Positions 12,002 to 23,092 of a stretch of 64,000 bases of DNA are shown here, in pieces. This DNA comes from Osedax fenrisi. Taxonomy: Eukaryota; Annelida; Polychaeta; Sabellida; Siboglinidae. Position 1 is the first letter of the stretch, and the number at the start of each line of letters is the position of its first letter. Location of the stretch: assembly GCA_964019155.1 (NCBI GenBank), contig OZ025244.1, positions 40,779,889 through 40,843,888 on the forward strand. The letters are read 5' to 3'. A program made the position numbers and the translations under genes. The notes beneath the pieces are model-generated. The model did no database searches, was not told the origin of the DNA, and saw nothing but the letters and a program-made list of their open reading frames with translations.

Positions 12002-14875
12002 ATTTTATTTAGACATCGTTTAAACAATTAAGTTAACAATAATGTATAATGAAATAATAAGAAAGTTATAGTGTAAATAAATATGTTTTTAAATTCTTTT
12101 TGAACTTTTCTGAGTTTCTTTTAGCACGGAGTGTTGCAGGTAGTGAGTTCCAGGCTATCGGTGCTTATGACGAGAAGGCGCGTGAACGGGCAGCAGTAGA
12201 ATGTATTGTCGATATAGGTCGTATACGATTAACATGACACGGCCTGAGACTTCTTGTCTGGTCGATTCTCTTTATCAATTCATATAAATATGACGGCGTT
12301 TCAAAGTGGAGTGCATTATGAGTCATAAAACATATTTTATAGATGATTCTTTCTTTTATGGGTAGCCAGTGTAATTCCTTCATTAATTGTGTGATGCTGA
12401 TATGGTTATTTTCTTCTCGATGAGGTATCTTGTGAATTATACGTACAGCATATCGGAGGTAAGTTCAGGGGAGGTAAGTTCAGCCAATGTGATAGCTGGT
12501 AGACCTATAAGCAGCACATTATAATAATCAAAAACGCCTAATACTAAACTAGTCACTAAAATTTTGCAAGTAAAGAAATTTAAAGATTTTCTGATTTTTT
12601 TAATTCTGTACAGTTGAAAGTTTACTGAACGAATTTTTTCTGATATAAAAGATTTCATGTCGTGGTTATAATTCAAAATTACACCCAAATTCTTTATCGT
12701 TTGTGATGATGATAATAAACACTTGTCAAGAAAAAGTGAACGATGTTGAAAAGTGTTTAGAAGTGTGATTGACGTACATTACTTCAGTTTTTAAAGGGTT
12801 CAGTTGTATTGAGTTTTCGTGAAATCAAATAGAGAGTTCACGTAGACAGTTCTGCAAACGGATTTGGGCAGATGAGTCATTTTCATTATCAGCATCAGTA
12901 AACATGTGGATGTCATCGGCATATGAATGAAATTTAATCAATGGATGGTTGGCGAAGAATTTGAAAACAGATGATAAGTATATCGAAAAAAGTAGTGGTC
13001 CTAGTACTGATCCTTGTGGTTATCCGTGAGTCATCTTTTGATATTCGGAAGAATAATCGCCAATACTGACTCTACTCATTCTATCAGAAATGTACGATTT
13101 TAACCAATCTTTCCCAGAAAATCCACTCTCGATTAGCCTTTGTATAAGATTCTTGTGGTTGAGCGTATCGAAGGCAGCAGATAAATCTAAAAATAACATG
13201 AGTGAGCCGGTTTTATTGTTGAGAACATCATCATTTATACGGCATAGGGCTGTCTCTGTGCTCAGTCCGGGCATAAAGCACTATGGTGAGGATGGAGTAC
13301 TTTTGCAGATAATAGATGACTGATTATTTGTGTAGAAACAATTCGTTCGAGGAGTTTGGAGAAAGCAGTAAGTTGAGAAATAGGTCGATAATTTTTCAGG
13401 ATATTCTTATAGCTTCCAGGTTTCTTGATCAATGGTATTATTGATGAAAATTTCATAGAAGCAGGAAAAGAACCTGATTCGAATGAACACTTGATTATCT
13501 GAAGGAGATACGGAGCTAGTGTAGATGCTTGAAACTGCAGTAACTTCAATGGTAGAGGATCTTCTTTTGATGTTGATTTAATAGTTCGTATTAAAATTTC
13601 AATTTTTTCAATAGATGGAGGGAGAAAAACTGTCAATAATTTGGATGTCACTATTCAGAGGTTGATAGGAATAAGTGCATATAGGTAAGGAATCTATGAT
13701 TGTCTGTAACTTTAATCGAAAGAAATTATGAAAAGAGTTTGCGCATACGTCATCGTTTAAATCAGGAAGTATCCGTTTAGTTGTTCTTCCTAGAAGATCG
13801 TTTGAAATTTCAAATAGTATTTTCAGATTATGTCCAGCATTTATTATTTTGATAGCATTATATTCTGATTTTGCCAGGAATAACATCAGATTATGTTCAT
13901 GTTGTAGGTTTCTGTAATTTTTAATATCATTTGATGACAGTGACTTTCTATACAATTTTTCATGTTTACGTAATAATCTTTTATGTTCTGCACATTCATT
14001 TGTGTACCATTCGTTGTTAGAGCGTTCTGTTATGGTAGTAGTTTTTATTGGTGCATGCGCATTTAATGTTGAAATTAAAGATGTATTAAAGTTTTCGAGT
14101 GGTTGTAAAGTGGAATGTTCGGATAGTTTTAGATGTAAATCATAGGAGAAATCAACATCATTTATTAGTGATAACTTTCTATATGTTATTGTTTTTCTTG
14201 GTAGTTTGGGTGTTAATTTAATAGCATAGTGGTCTGAAATTAGTTTTGAACAAGAATAGTTAGATGTAATATGATAATTATTTCTGGTTATTATCTAATC
14301 TAATGTATTTCCATGAACCTGAGTTGGGAATTTGATGTGTTGCTCTAATGAATTATTAATCAATGTTGAATTGAACAGAATAGATGATTTCAGTGTTGTA
14401 TTGTTGACGTGTATATTTAAATCACCTAGTATAATTGTATTTTTAGTGATAATTGGTTGAATGTGTATTGTGAAATCGGCAAGGAATTGTTTAAAATCCA
14501 AGTTTGGTGGACGATATATAATTATAGTTTTTATGATCACTGAGCCTCGCCAAGAAAAAGAACAAATTACTATTTCAGCTGAAGATGTAAGCAAGTGTTT
14601 TGAAGTAGTTAATGATATTGTTGATTTATGAAGTATTCCGATGCCGCCAGCATGACCTATACGAGGGTAGCTATTGAAGATGTATGGTGGTTTAGATAAT
14701 TCGGATATGATATGAGTATCGTTGTCTTTCAACCAAGTTTCCGTGATAAATGCAATGTCAATATTATTTTCATTGACAAATTGGATCAAAGTCAACGATA
14801 ACGTCATTATATAATCATTAATATTCAATTTTCTAATGTTTCTATAATTAATAAAAGCACTTTTCTTTTTGTATT
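12002..14875 (-). mobile_element. CR1/L2-like retrotransposon inserted in the Jockey-like element
   Basis: A younger, GC-richer, better preserved element. On the minus strand it has EN (14,828-14,295), linker, RT and the LHWLPI C-terminal domain, and ends AAATAAAATTTC followed by a (TTC)n tail (11,967-12,001 on +). No ORF1 is present, so the 5' end is truncated just upstream of EN. It splits the older element between its EN and RT domains. Base composition differs clearly from its host element, in line with more recent arrival. Confidence 0.85.
12165..14828 (-). pseudogene. ORF2 (EN-RT) of the CR1/L2-like element, few lesions
   Basis: EN: NIDIAFITETWLKDNDT, GHAGGIGILHKS, IIYRPPNLD, IILGDLNIHVN, NTLD. 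RT: SIIPLIKKPGSYKNILKNYR, then PISQLTAFSKLLERI (about 13,400), LFLDLSAAFDTLNHKNLIQR (about 13,175), PQGSVLGPLLFSIYL and SYADDIHMFTDAD (about 12,910). C-terminus: MKELHWLPIKERIIYKICF (12,383) and STAARSRAFSS. Lesions: a stop after NTLD (14,292), a frameshift near 13,640, one near 13,265, and a TAA replacing the second residue of GxPQGS at 13,021. Most catalytic residues survive. Confidence 0.85.
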
Positions 14876-14879
14876 AAAC

Positions 14880-15547
14880 AATGTCACTCGGAAGGTAATA
14901 GTGAAATGATCAGTTAATAATTTTAATTTAATTGTTATACCATATATAATATCTGAATCTGAATTTGTTAAAACTAAGTCTAACGTATTTCCTAAGTAAT
15001 GGGATTTACATATGACATGTTGTTTAAGCGATAAAGAATTAATTAAAGATTTGAATTCAAGATGAGTGGATATTAAAGAACCACAATAAAAATTAAATCA
15101 CCGTCAAATATAGTATTATATATATTCGAATTAATACCAAGATCAGAAAATTCATTAAACAAATATGTAAAATCATTATTTGGTGGATTATATATAACAC
15201 TATTTTTTTAAATAATATCATTGGAAGATTTAGAGTAATAGATAGTCCATCACTATATGAAAAGACAATACAATTTGATGATATTATACGAAAATCGTTA
15301 TGAATAATAATACCAACACCACCACCTCTGCCATAAACTCTGTCACTACGAATAACAAAATAATTATGTAAATTAGTTGAAAATTAGAGAGCATAGTAAT
15401 TGTATAAATATAATTTGAAGATAACCAGGTTACAGTAAAATCAACGATTACCGGATTGTATTCAGAGATATAGGCTAATATAATATCAACATTTTTCTTA
15501 ACAGATCTAGTGTTTATTAAGGCAATGGTAATAACGAGTTTAGTCAA
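14880..15547 (-). pseudogene. Endonuclease part of the nested Jockey-like element
   Basis: It starts with ALINTRSVKKNVDIILAYI, the usual EN opening, followed by a decayed ETWL-like motif (VTWLSSN). Frame breaks follow, then GDL-like and NTLDLVLTN motifs and LLTDHF (near 14,910). The N, E and DH positions of the apurinic-type endonuclease fold can be traced, but the sequence is full of stops. It is interrupted near 14,880 by the younger element. Confidence 0.6.
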
Positions 15548-15589
15548 TTTTGAGAAATAAAGAACTTTCTTTTTTACAATTGCTATAAG

Positions 15590-16320
15590 CTACAAATTAG
15601 TCAGACCATTCCTTCATCTCAGCATCAGATACTGATCGAGAGTTTTCCAAGTATATTGCAACGTTACCATTAGTAATATTAGTGTTATATAAGTGATACT
15701 GATTTGATCTATGATTACAAATTGATTTTAATCCAGTAATAAGTTTAGATTTAATATCATGATAAAAATCCTTCCTTTTTTAAATTCCTCATCACTGATG
15801 TGATTTCGGCAGAATAAAAACGAAAACTTAGTTGATAAAACTTAGATCATCATGGATCTTGTTGAAAGAAAGTTATTATTTACATATATATTAAAAAATA
15901 TATTATAGCTCTCTTATTTTTAAAGGAAATAGAAGATTCATTTATTTCCAGATAATTAAATAGAGATTATAAATAAAGAGTATAATTAATCGAATTCGGT
16001 AGATTTTCAATCACATACATTAAATTAGTATAAATCTTAGAATAAGGTATAGGTGTTGTTCAACAATGTTGTTTAATTAGTTAATATTAGAAGAATTAAG
16101 TGAATTAGAATTATTTGACACATTTAATTGAGAACAATGTATTTTTTGTAGTTTAACAATATCAGCAAATGATTCATTTCTAGTATCAAATTTATTATTT
16201 AATTCTTCAAGATTTTTAGATAAAGAATTATCAATTAAAAAATCATTAATGTCTTCTATTTGTTAAGATAAAGAAGTAAGTGATATAGATTGTTTATTAA
16301 CATTGCATCATTTACAAGTA
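15590..16320 (-). pseudogene. ORF1 remnant of the nested Jockey-like element
   Basis: Read on the minus strand, 16,310-16,080 includes LSKNLEELNNKFDTRNESFA followed by DIVKLQKIH, the same coiled-coil then ADIV arrangement as the ORF1 at 1,169-1,375. Further on (15,780-15,590), IKSKLITGLKSICNHRSN and YLENSRSVSDAEMKEWSD fit the ORF1 C-terminus. Stops and frame changes separate them. Expected role is RNA binding in the element's ribonucleoprotein. Confidence 0.55.
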
Positions 16321-16330
16321 AAAGGAAATT

Positions 16331-16367
16331 ATATTATATACTATCAGAAGCTAATATGCATACAACT

Positions 16368-16403
<36 letters not shown>

Positions 16404-16457
16404 CAAATACAAATATAAAAATCAATGTATATCAATATACATTAATACGCATATATA

Positions 16458-16536
<79 letters not shown>

Positions 16537-17783
16537 CTTTATAATAAATAATTATAAGAATTAAATCAAATAAATATATTATTCAAATTAAATATATATT
16601 AAATTGAATATTTATAAAAAAATGAAATATACAAATAATTTACTTTAATTAAAAATCAATATTTGAATTTAAATTAAAATTAAGTCAAATAGTTTATATG
16701 ATTTATTCTAAAAATTACACATACAATATATATTAGTTGGTAAATTATTTAACTAATATCTAATAATGAATATAAGATATAATTTTATAAATAAATTAAC
16801 GCATATATACAAAATATATATATTTAATAAATAAAATAAAATTACATAGAATAAATATAATCAAAATAATTATGTGTACAAATAGTTATGAACATTACTA
16901 AGCTGATAAACGTCTATATGGTATGAAGATTGAATGAAACGTAGTTAAAATCTATTACTTATAAATTAATGTTTAGATTAACATTACCCTCATCTATCTA
17001 TTTTATAATGAGAATAAAATAATAATAATTAATTGAAGAAATATAAAATTCAAAATATATTATATATCATTAGACTCAACTTCATATAAATCACATATAT
17101 ATGTTAACAATCATTGTCATATATACCAAGAAATAATTAAATAATTTTTGACGTACGTCGTACGACGTACATAGAGATTTATTATCACATTGGTCAATAT
17201 TTAGCTAATGATTTATTAGATTTTTTTTAAATAATAATGTAAATATAAAAGATTATAGAGCTCAATGTTATGACAATTCCATTAATATGTCTGGAAGATT
17301 CAATTAAATCCAATATACGATAATAAACTATAGAATATAAAATCGTTAAATCGTTAAAATACTTATGAATCCATGATAATTGTATTAATATACTTTACTT
17401 TCATATAAAATCAATATAATTTATTTAGGAAACCTAAATATATTATAGATTAACATCTATTTTAAATAAATAAGGACATGTTTTATTAAAATAATTATAT
17501 AATATAAGATGGCCATCACAAACAGATGTTATTATTGAACTATCTTGTGAATTTCCTTTAATTAAATAAGTTATATCTGATATTATATATGTTAACAAAT
17601 TACGTAAATTAAATTAATAGAGTCAACGTATTTATTCAATAAAATTCAAGTATGCTAGACTTCAAAATTAAATATATATATATATGTTATTTATTACTTA
17701 AATGACCCTATATATGTTATAACATTCACTTGGGGGCCCATACATTTTTTTTCTGTGGCCCATAGTATGCTAAGCCGGCCCTG
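16331..17783. other. Right arm of the hAT-like element
   Basis: Non-coding, very AT-rich, with a (TA)n tract at 16,458-16,528 and an 18-bp palindrome at 17,153-17,170. No hAT dimerisation domain is recognisable. It ends with GGGGGCCCATAC and the inverted terminus at 17,770-17,783. Confidence 0.5.
16458..16528. repeat. (TA)n microsatellite
   Basis: About 70 bases of pure TA inside the hAT-like right arm. Confidence 0.95.
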
Positions 17784-18479
17784 GGTGCAAACCATTGGAT
17801 AAGTAATGGTGTTGATACAATAAAATAGGCAACTGCCCGCAATATAGTAGTTGCGAACACATTAGTGTACTAATCTAAAGAAAAGCACATGAACAAAAAC
17901 AACAAATCAAGCAATCGTGCCACATCGCTTGTATCGCTGATAATAAAGGATTGTGTTTTAGGCTACTTATTAATACAATGAAATCCTAAGTTTTTAAAGA
18001 GTTCACAAAATATACATGTATCGACTTTCAATATCATAACTTTTAAAAGTGACTGCCAATCATCTGAACTTGTAGCATCAGCCATTGAATACGACATAGA
18101 CAGGATATCGATACCATAAGGATATCGATATTAAATATAATAGTTTAAACCCTGGATGTACTCTTGTGACAGAATCTGCAGAGAACAAATAAATCGAATA
18201 GCTCAGTTATTGGAATAGGCATACATATAAGTCGCAGTACAATACAATCTTTAATAAATGTAAACAAAATAAGTCCTAAATTATTATAGCAAACTTCAAT
18301 GGAAACACTATTGATCCCTAACGACAGTAATTTCCTGTTATAGCCCAACAAATATGTCTGATGTACCAATACATAAGGTTTTAATCATAGCAAGTAAATG
18401 TAATGCACATTTGGGTATTGATCATGATAATAAATATTCATATATTACTGAAACTAATATAAACGGATCTCTACTTGAT

Positions 18480-20395
18480 TACTCCATAATTGAAAATGGA
18501 TTGAAAAGTTAAAATACGAGATTTCAAAAGAAAAAATGTGGATTCATACATATCCACATTGTTTCAAATATCACAAAAGATATATCTATTGAAAAAAAGT
18601 ATACAAACTAATTAAAACAACATTTCGAAGACTAAATCAAATCATATAAAAATACAAATGATAAATATATAGCATATATTGATTCTCGTGCAGAATCAAT
18701 AAAGAAATGTATTCAGATTAATATTAAATAAAAGATTAGAGAACCATGGGAAACGAACGTACTGAAAATATTATATAACACAAACCAAAAAATTGAGTTT
18801 GAAAAAATCTCCAAGATATATATATAAACGAGCAAATAAAATATTTGCAAAAAAAGAGATGATATCTAAATAACTGCATATAATAAAATACCCGCTATAG
18901 CATGGCACATTGTAATCGATATTACTGGTAGAAATACAACACATATATTTATGTATAGATATAAATCTATAGATTTAAAATAAAGAAAAAGAAGACAACG
19001 AGCGTATACATAAATGGAAATAACATTTATCTCTATTACTAGAAAGAAATCTGATAACAACCAATCAAGATATAGTAAAAAATAGTGGGAAAATAGCTTC
19101 AAATTGATCAAGGTCTATTTACTATAGAAGAAATTGGAATTTTATTTAGAAAATTAATTTACTTGGATTGAAATTAAATTACCACAGATAATATCTTAGG
19201 AACAAATTAAAATAGTTTCAGAAATAACAGATCATCCATCAGACTAATGTTTACTGAAATAAGGATTATATAAGGTGTTAAAGAAAAGAACCGTGTAGCA
19301 AGCCTAATATTTATAGATGTATCTAAAGATTTCGGCTCAATACGCAGAGAAAAAATGGCCCAAATTCTTAAGTCATACGGTATTCCAATGAAGATAATCA
19401 ATGCAATTATGATACTATAGGTACCTAGAAATGGTACGGTCACCTAATGGTGACACATAATATTTTGATATAAATGCAGGTGTTCTACAGGTGGATACTT
19501 ATGTGGCGCCATTATTGTTTATTATTAAACTTGAATACGTATTAGAAAATATATTGACATAAATAAGGATCTAGGCCTAACACTATGTAAACAATGAAGT
19601 GAAATATATTCAGCAACTAAGATTACAGATTCAAATGCAGATGCATTATGCTGATGATCTTGTTGATATTTGCTTATTCTAGCAGAAATGCTGAAAAACT
19701 AGTGAATGTCTTAGAACATAGAGAGAAAACAAGAGGTCTCAAAGTAATTTCTAAAAAAATACAACATATGAACAAACTCGAATAAAACTGTAAAATCTAT
19801 ATATGGGAAATTCTTGAAAAATTTCAATAATTTCATTTATTTTGGAAGTGAAATAGAATCAACAGATAACGAAATCAAGATAATAATAGCTAAATCCTGT
19901 GCAGCTCTAAACAAATTAAGATACTTATGGAAATCACAACTTTAATGAGGAACTTATTTAGATCAATGATAGAATCAGTATTTGTATACGACTCTGAAGG
20001 TTGGACCATAAGTAAGAAACATGAGAAAAAGTTAGATTGAACTTATTCAAGAATTTTGAGAGCCATATTATATAGTAATTCCTTGGAAAGAGCATCCAAT
20101 GAAGATTCGCTTCTACGGAAATATTCCAACACTAACAAGAACAATACGTATACGAAGAACACGTTTCGCAGGCCATTGTTATCGAAGTAAAGAATAAATC
20201 ATACAAGATGTTTTGTTGTGGGCGACGAACCATGTAACAACAAAACCTGGACGACCGAGAAAAACTTATGTAAAACAGCTATATGAAAATACGGTACTGG
20301 CGATTTCAAAACTAAAGATAGTAATGAAAGACAGGACGACATATAAGACAATTTTAAAAAAACTCTGGAAACAATTCCATTCCTGTAAGTAACTT
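18480..20395 (+). pseudogene. RTE-like pol remnant (+ copy)
   Basis: Decayed pol. Visible pieces: KIPAIAWHIVIDITGR (about 18,890; the linker motif before RT), then traces of FVDFSKAFDS (about 19,310), VLQ.DT (about 19,490), LLFIIKLEYVLE, HYADDLVDICLL (about 19,650), SVFVYDSEGWTISKKHEKKL (about 19,975), RRTRFAGHCYR (about 20,155; shifted frame) and KPGRPRKTYVKQLYE (about 20,240). The GHCYR and RPRKTY motifs mark the C-terminus of RTE-like pols. It carries many stops. Counterparts of every piece occur in the 23-26 kb copy. Confidence 0.75.
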
Positions 20396-20400
20396 AGTAA

Positions 20401-20654
20401 TGAATGTAGCCAGATAGATATAAATATATAAATTCTAATTTGGCATTGTAATAATATAGGGAAAGGAATACATAAACAGATTAAAAATATAGTAAAATAA
20501 ATTAGGAGATTTAAAGTAAAAATAAAATTATAATCATTATTCTATTAATATTTAAAAACAAATGTGTACAAATAAAAAAAGAAAAAGATCATATAGTTTA
20601 TATCAAATCCTTATCAATATCTACTAATCCATATATATATATATATATAAATAC
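20401..20654. other. Non-coding AT-rich spacer
   Basis: No feature beyond a short (TA)n at 20,632-20,648. Confidence 0.5.
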
Positions 20655-20800
20655 ATGAATGAATGAATTAAATTAGTTTATAGACAATGTCTAAGGAGGA
20701 TCAGTGACAGAGATACGCTTTATTGATTCTATACCTCCTACAAGTTTATGCAATGCCATATATCATCATATGCATTCAGATACAAATTAATATTAATAAA
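20655..20800 (-). mobile_element. 3' end fragment with (ATTC)n tail, inverted mate of 5.5 kb copy
   Basis: On the minus strand the fragment runs from about 20,800 to a tail of ATTC repeats at 20,655 and contains CTCCTTAGACATTGTCTATA. It aligns over about 130 bases with 5,465-5,603, including ATGATGA and AAAGCG blocks. Both copies are 5'-truncated ends of the same unseen family. Confidence 0.55.
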
Positions 20801-20977
20801 ATAAATGACACTGAAATAAAAAGTAGGGGTACCCCCAATAAATATATAATTAGAATTTTTTTTAATTAAAGATTAGAATTAATTTTAAAAAAAACAGTAT
20901 ATATTTACTAAACTTAATTACCAACAATTATGTATCGAACCTCGAATAATAGAAGTGGTGAAAAATGATACGTAGAC

Positions 20978-21008
<31 letters not shown>

Positions 21009-21125
21009 CTAATTAGTGATATCGGATTGATGAGTAATTAACGAATGTTCGAACATCTATAATTTGTAATGTAAACTTATTTTTTTCATTTACATCGATT
21101 ATCTAAATTTATTATATTTATTTAG
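20801..21125. other. Non-coding spacer before candidate exon
   Basis: AT-rich, with a (TA)n run at 20,979-21,003. A short GC-richer stretch at 20,930-20,975 (ATGTATCGAACCTCGAATAA) could hold a start codon, but no longer frame is supported. Confidence 0.35.
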
Positions 21126-21219
21126 GGTATACAAATAAATAATTCTAAATTATATGTGTATGGAACTGGAATCAAGGAAATTAATGTATGGTATTATAAT
21201 ACTACCAAAGAGATTATAG
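21126..21219 (+). CDS. Candidate exon, 94 nt, phase 0-1
   Basis: A 94-nt segment between TTTATTTAG and GTCAGT with 31 open codons plus one base. It encodes KLYVYGTGIKEINVWYYNTT, with an N-glycosylation-type NTT near the end. G+C is higher than in the flanks. It ends in phase 1, so it could splice to phase-1 segments such as 26,788-26,843 (junction codon GTG). No family is recognised. It is an exon candidate of an undefined + strand gene. Confidence 0.35.
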
Positions 21220-22316
21220 GTCAGTAAAATTATATTTAAATTAAATAATAAATTAAATAATGATATATTTATATTATCAATTATTATGTTAAATATATAA
21301 AATTAATTTATATAGATTATATATAATTAAGTTAAAAGTTTATTTATTATTATATATATTATTATATATTATGATATATTGTTTATATACTAATTTTATA
21401 TATATATATATATTTTATTAATAACTAATAGTTTATCATCACATAAAATAGGTTTTCATAGCTATTCACTAATATATAATTAACAAATAAATAATAGGTA
21501 TAAAGAACCTAAAAATAAATTAAAATAAAATAATATATATATATATATATATCCGAATATAATTAATAAAACATTTTCTTAAATATCAACATCTCACTAG
21601 GAGTTCAAATAATTAATATTATTAATTTTAAAAAGAACTGTGTAGACGAACTATAATATTTGTTGGACCAATTTTCTAGAATAAACTTGATTTTTTTCAA
21701 ATATTTCAAATTATAAATTATTTAGGAAACGTTTCTATAAAAACTTGTTATCTTCAGTATACTTATGATTTATATTTAATTTTAAAATATTATCTTGAAT
21801 ATTCTCTAATATGATATTGTATACTAAGATCCACTATTATTTGTATTCTTACTTTAATTTATAACGTTTTAATAAAAATTTAAAAAAAAATTGAATACCA
21901 TTTCGTGTTTAATTTTACATTATTTTATTTGACTGGCATTAATAATATTATTTTATTAAACGTATGTATTTTATAATTTAATTTAATTTTTAGTTTTTGT
22001 TCTTTTTATTTATTGACGCTAACAAAATTAAAAAAAAACTTAAATACCATTTGGTATTTTTTGTTAACATTTTTTTTCTTCTTTTATTTTCCATCCTGAA
22101 TAATAATATTATTTGACTTTATTTTTAATAAAATAGACATATTTTGTTGAATCTATTTATTTTGTATTGAGTTTTCTTCATTCTTTTCAATATTGACATT
22201 TATATAAAATTTAACAAAGTAGAGGATACTATTTAATATGTATAGAAATACAATATGTTACATTATTCGTAGCTTTATTCGTTTCGATTATCGCGTGTAC
22301 GTATAAGTATTTGGAA
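21220..22316. other. Non-coding AT-rich DNA
   Basis: Very AT-rich; (TA)n runs near 21,400 and 21,537. T-rich stretches at 21,840-22,190 precede the 28S fragment. The expected 5.8S core (GATGAAGAACGCAGC-like) is absent, so this is not an intact rDNA spacer. Confidence 0.5.
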
Positions 22317-22484
22317 TTCGACCTGAGATCAAACGGCACTACCTGCTGAATTTAAGCATATTAGAATGGCTGATGAAAAGAAACTAATAAGGATTCCCTT
22401 GGTAACGGCGAGTGATGCAGGATATGTCCAGCACATAATGCCTAGAATATTGCGATCTATGTGAACTGTAGTGTATAGGAATTA
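22317..22484 (+). rRNA. Fragment of 28S rRNA 5' end
   Basis: About 165 bases match the universally conserved start of eukaryotic large-subunit rRNA: CGACCTGAGATCAAACGGCA, GCTGAATTTAAGCATATTAG, AAAAGAAACTAATAAGGATT, GGTAACGGCGAGTGA and GTCCAGCAC. Several bases differ at positions that are normally invariant (for example GAATGGCTGATG where AGCGGAGGA is usual), and the match stops near 22,484. It is therefore a dispersed, degenerate rDNA piece rather than a working gene. Confidence 0.8.
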
Positions 22485-22639
22485 ACAATTGAAAAATACA
22501 TTATTTTAATTATATAACAAATATTCCTTTTTTCCTAAGTTATAATATATATATGAATTGAGCTTTATAATAATACATTATTTCAAATACTAGTGCTGTT
22601 TATTTGTGTCTCGCGAAAATAGTTTTGAATTTAATTATT

Positions 22640-22770
22640 TTGAATATTTATTTAGACACAAAAATAACGTTAAAGTTCTATATAATATAAAAAAAATATA
22701 AAAATAACAAAATATATAAAATAATAATAAATCAATGAAAAATATGAATTTAAAAATAATTTTAAAATAG
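22640..22770 (-). mobile_element. 3' end copy of the 10.1-kb Jockey-like family
   Basis: Aligns in the same orientation with 10,158-10,290: GAATATTTATTTAGACACA, AATAACGTT and AATATAAAAATAACAAAATA blocks are shared. Only the 3' UTR is present, so this is a 5'-truncated minus-strand insertion. Confidence 0.55.
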
Positions 22771-23092
22771 GTATTAACCCATTGCATACGAGCCTGTTAT
22801 AATTACATGTCACTCAGATCCGAACGTTTGTATTTTTTTAAGTAAACACATAAATTATAGAAATGTTTGATACAAAATATAAATTATTTAAAAAAAATCT
22901 AAATTTGTATTAATATATATAATAAAGATATATTATATATTTATATTTAAAAATATAAATTAGTGAATTAGTTATGGATTAATATATTTTATAAATTAAT
23001 TAAAAATGCATAATTACTATCTACGCCATGTAAAATTTGTATCAATTTGTATGCATATTTTTTATCATAATTTGTTTTTAAATAAAAATTAA
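22771..23092. other. Non-coding spacer
   Basis: No coding signal. A GC-richer patch at 22,795-22,835 (CATTGCATACGAGCCTG) is unassigned. Confidence 0.4.

Larger units (their letters stand above)
10146..16330 (-). mobile_element. Jockey-like retrotransposon, split by a CR1/L2-like insertion
   Basis: On the minus strand this element starts near 16,330 with an ORF1 remnant, continues with EN (15,547 to about 14,880) and, after the inserted element, with the EN-RT linker and RT (11,965 to 10,847). It ends in a 3' UTR and (ATTC)n tail at 10,146-10,162. The EN C-terminus (TLDLVLTNSDSD, LLTDHF) breaks near 14,880 and the linker (HDNCPWFNSELNKIK) resumes near 11,870. A 3'-end copy of the same family lies at 22,640-22,770. 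Inactive. Confidence 0.8.
9322..17783 (+). mobile_element. hAT-like DNA transposon carrying nested retroelements
   Basis: The ends are inverted: CAGGTCCGGCTCTAG on the left and, reverse-complemented, CAGGGCCGGCTTAG on the right. Both ends also carry a GGGGGCCCAT block about 50 bases in. The 8-bp duplication and CAGGGCCGGC-type termini fit the hAT superfamily. Total length is about 8.46 kb, of which about 6.2 kb is the Jockey-like insertion, leaving about 2.3 kb of own sequence. No intact transposase is seen; a short frame near 9,590-9,670 (HEDGGSHANSDH) may be a trace. Probably non-autonomous or decayed. Confidence 0.75.
9225..20400 (+). mobile_element. RTE-like non-LTR element, split by a hAT-like insertion
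   Basis: The 5' part (9,225-9,321) and the main part (17,784-20,400) are one element. The left piece (AATCAGAGAGGT, GTTGCCACCCACATCAGG) and the right piece (GCAAACCATTGGATAAGTAA) are contiguous in the reverse-strand copy at 23,093-26,015 (junction near 25,830). The remainder encodes an RTE-like pol with EN scraps, VLQVDT near 19,490 (where VLQGDT is expected) and YADDLVDI near 19,650. It ends near 20,400 in the short 3' end this family shares with 23.1 and 38.0 kb. Many stops; inactive. Confidence 0.8.

Noticed and set aside
21850..22316. Complete rDNA unit (5.8S, ITS2) before the 28S match
   Set aside because: No 5.8S-like core sequence upstream, and the 28S match stops after about 165 bases.
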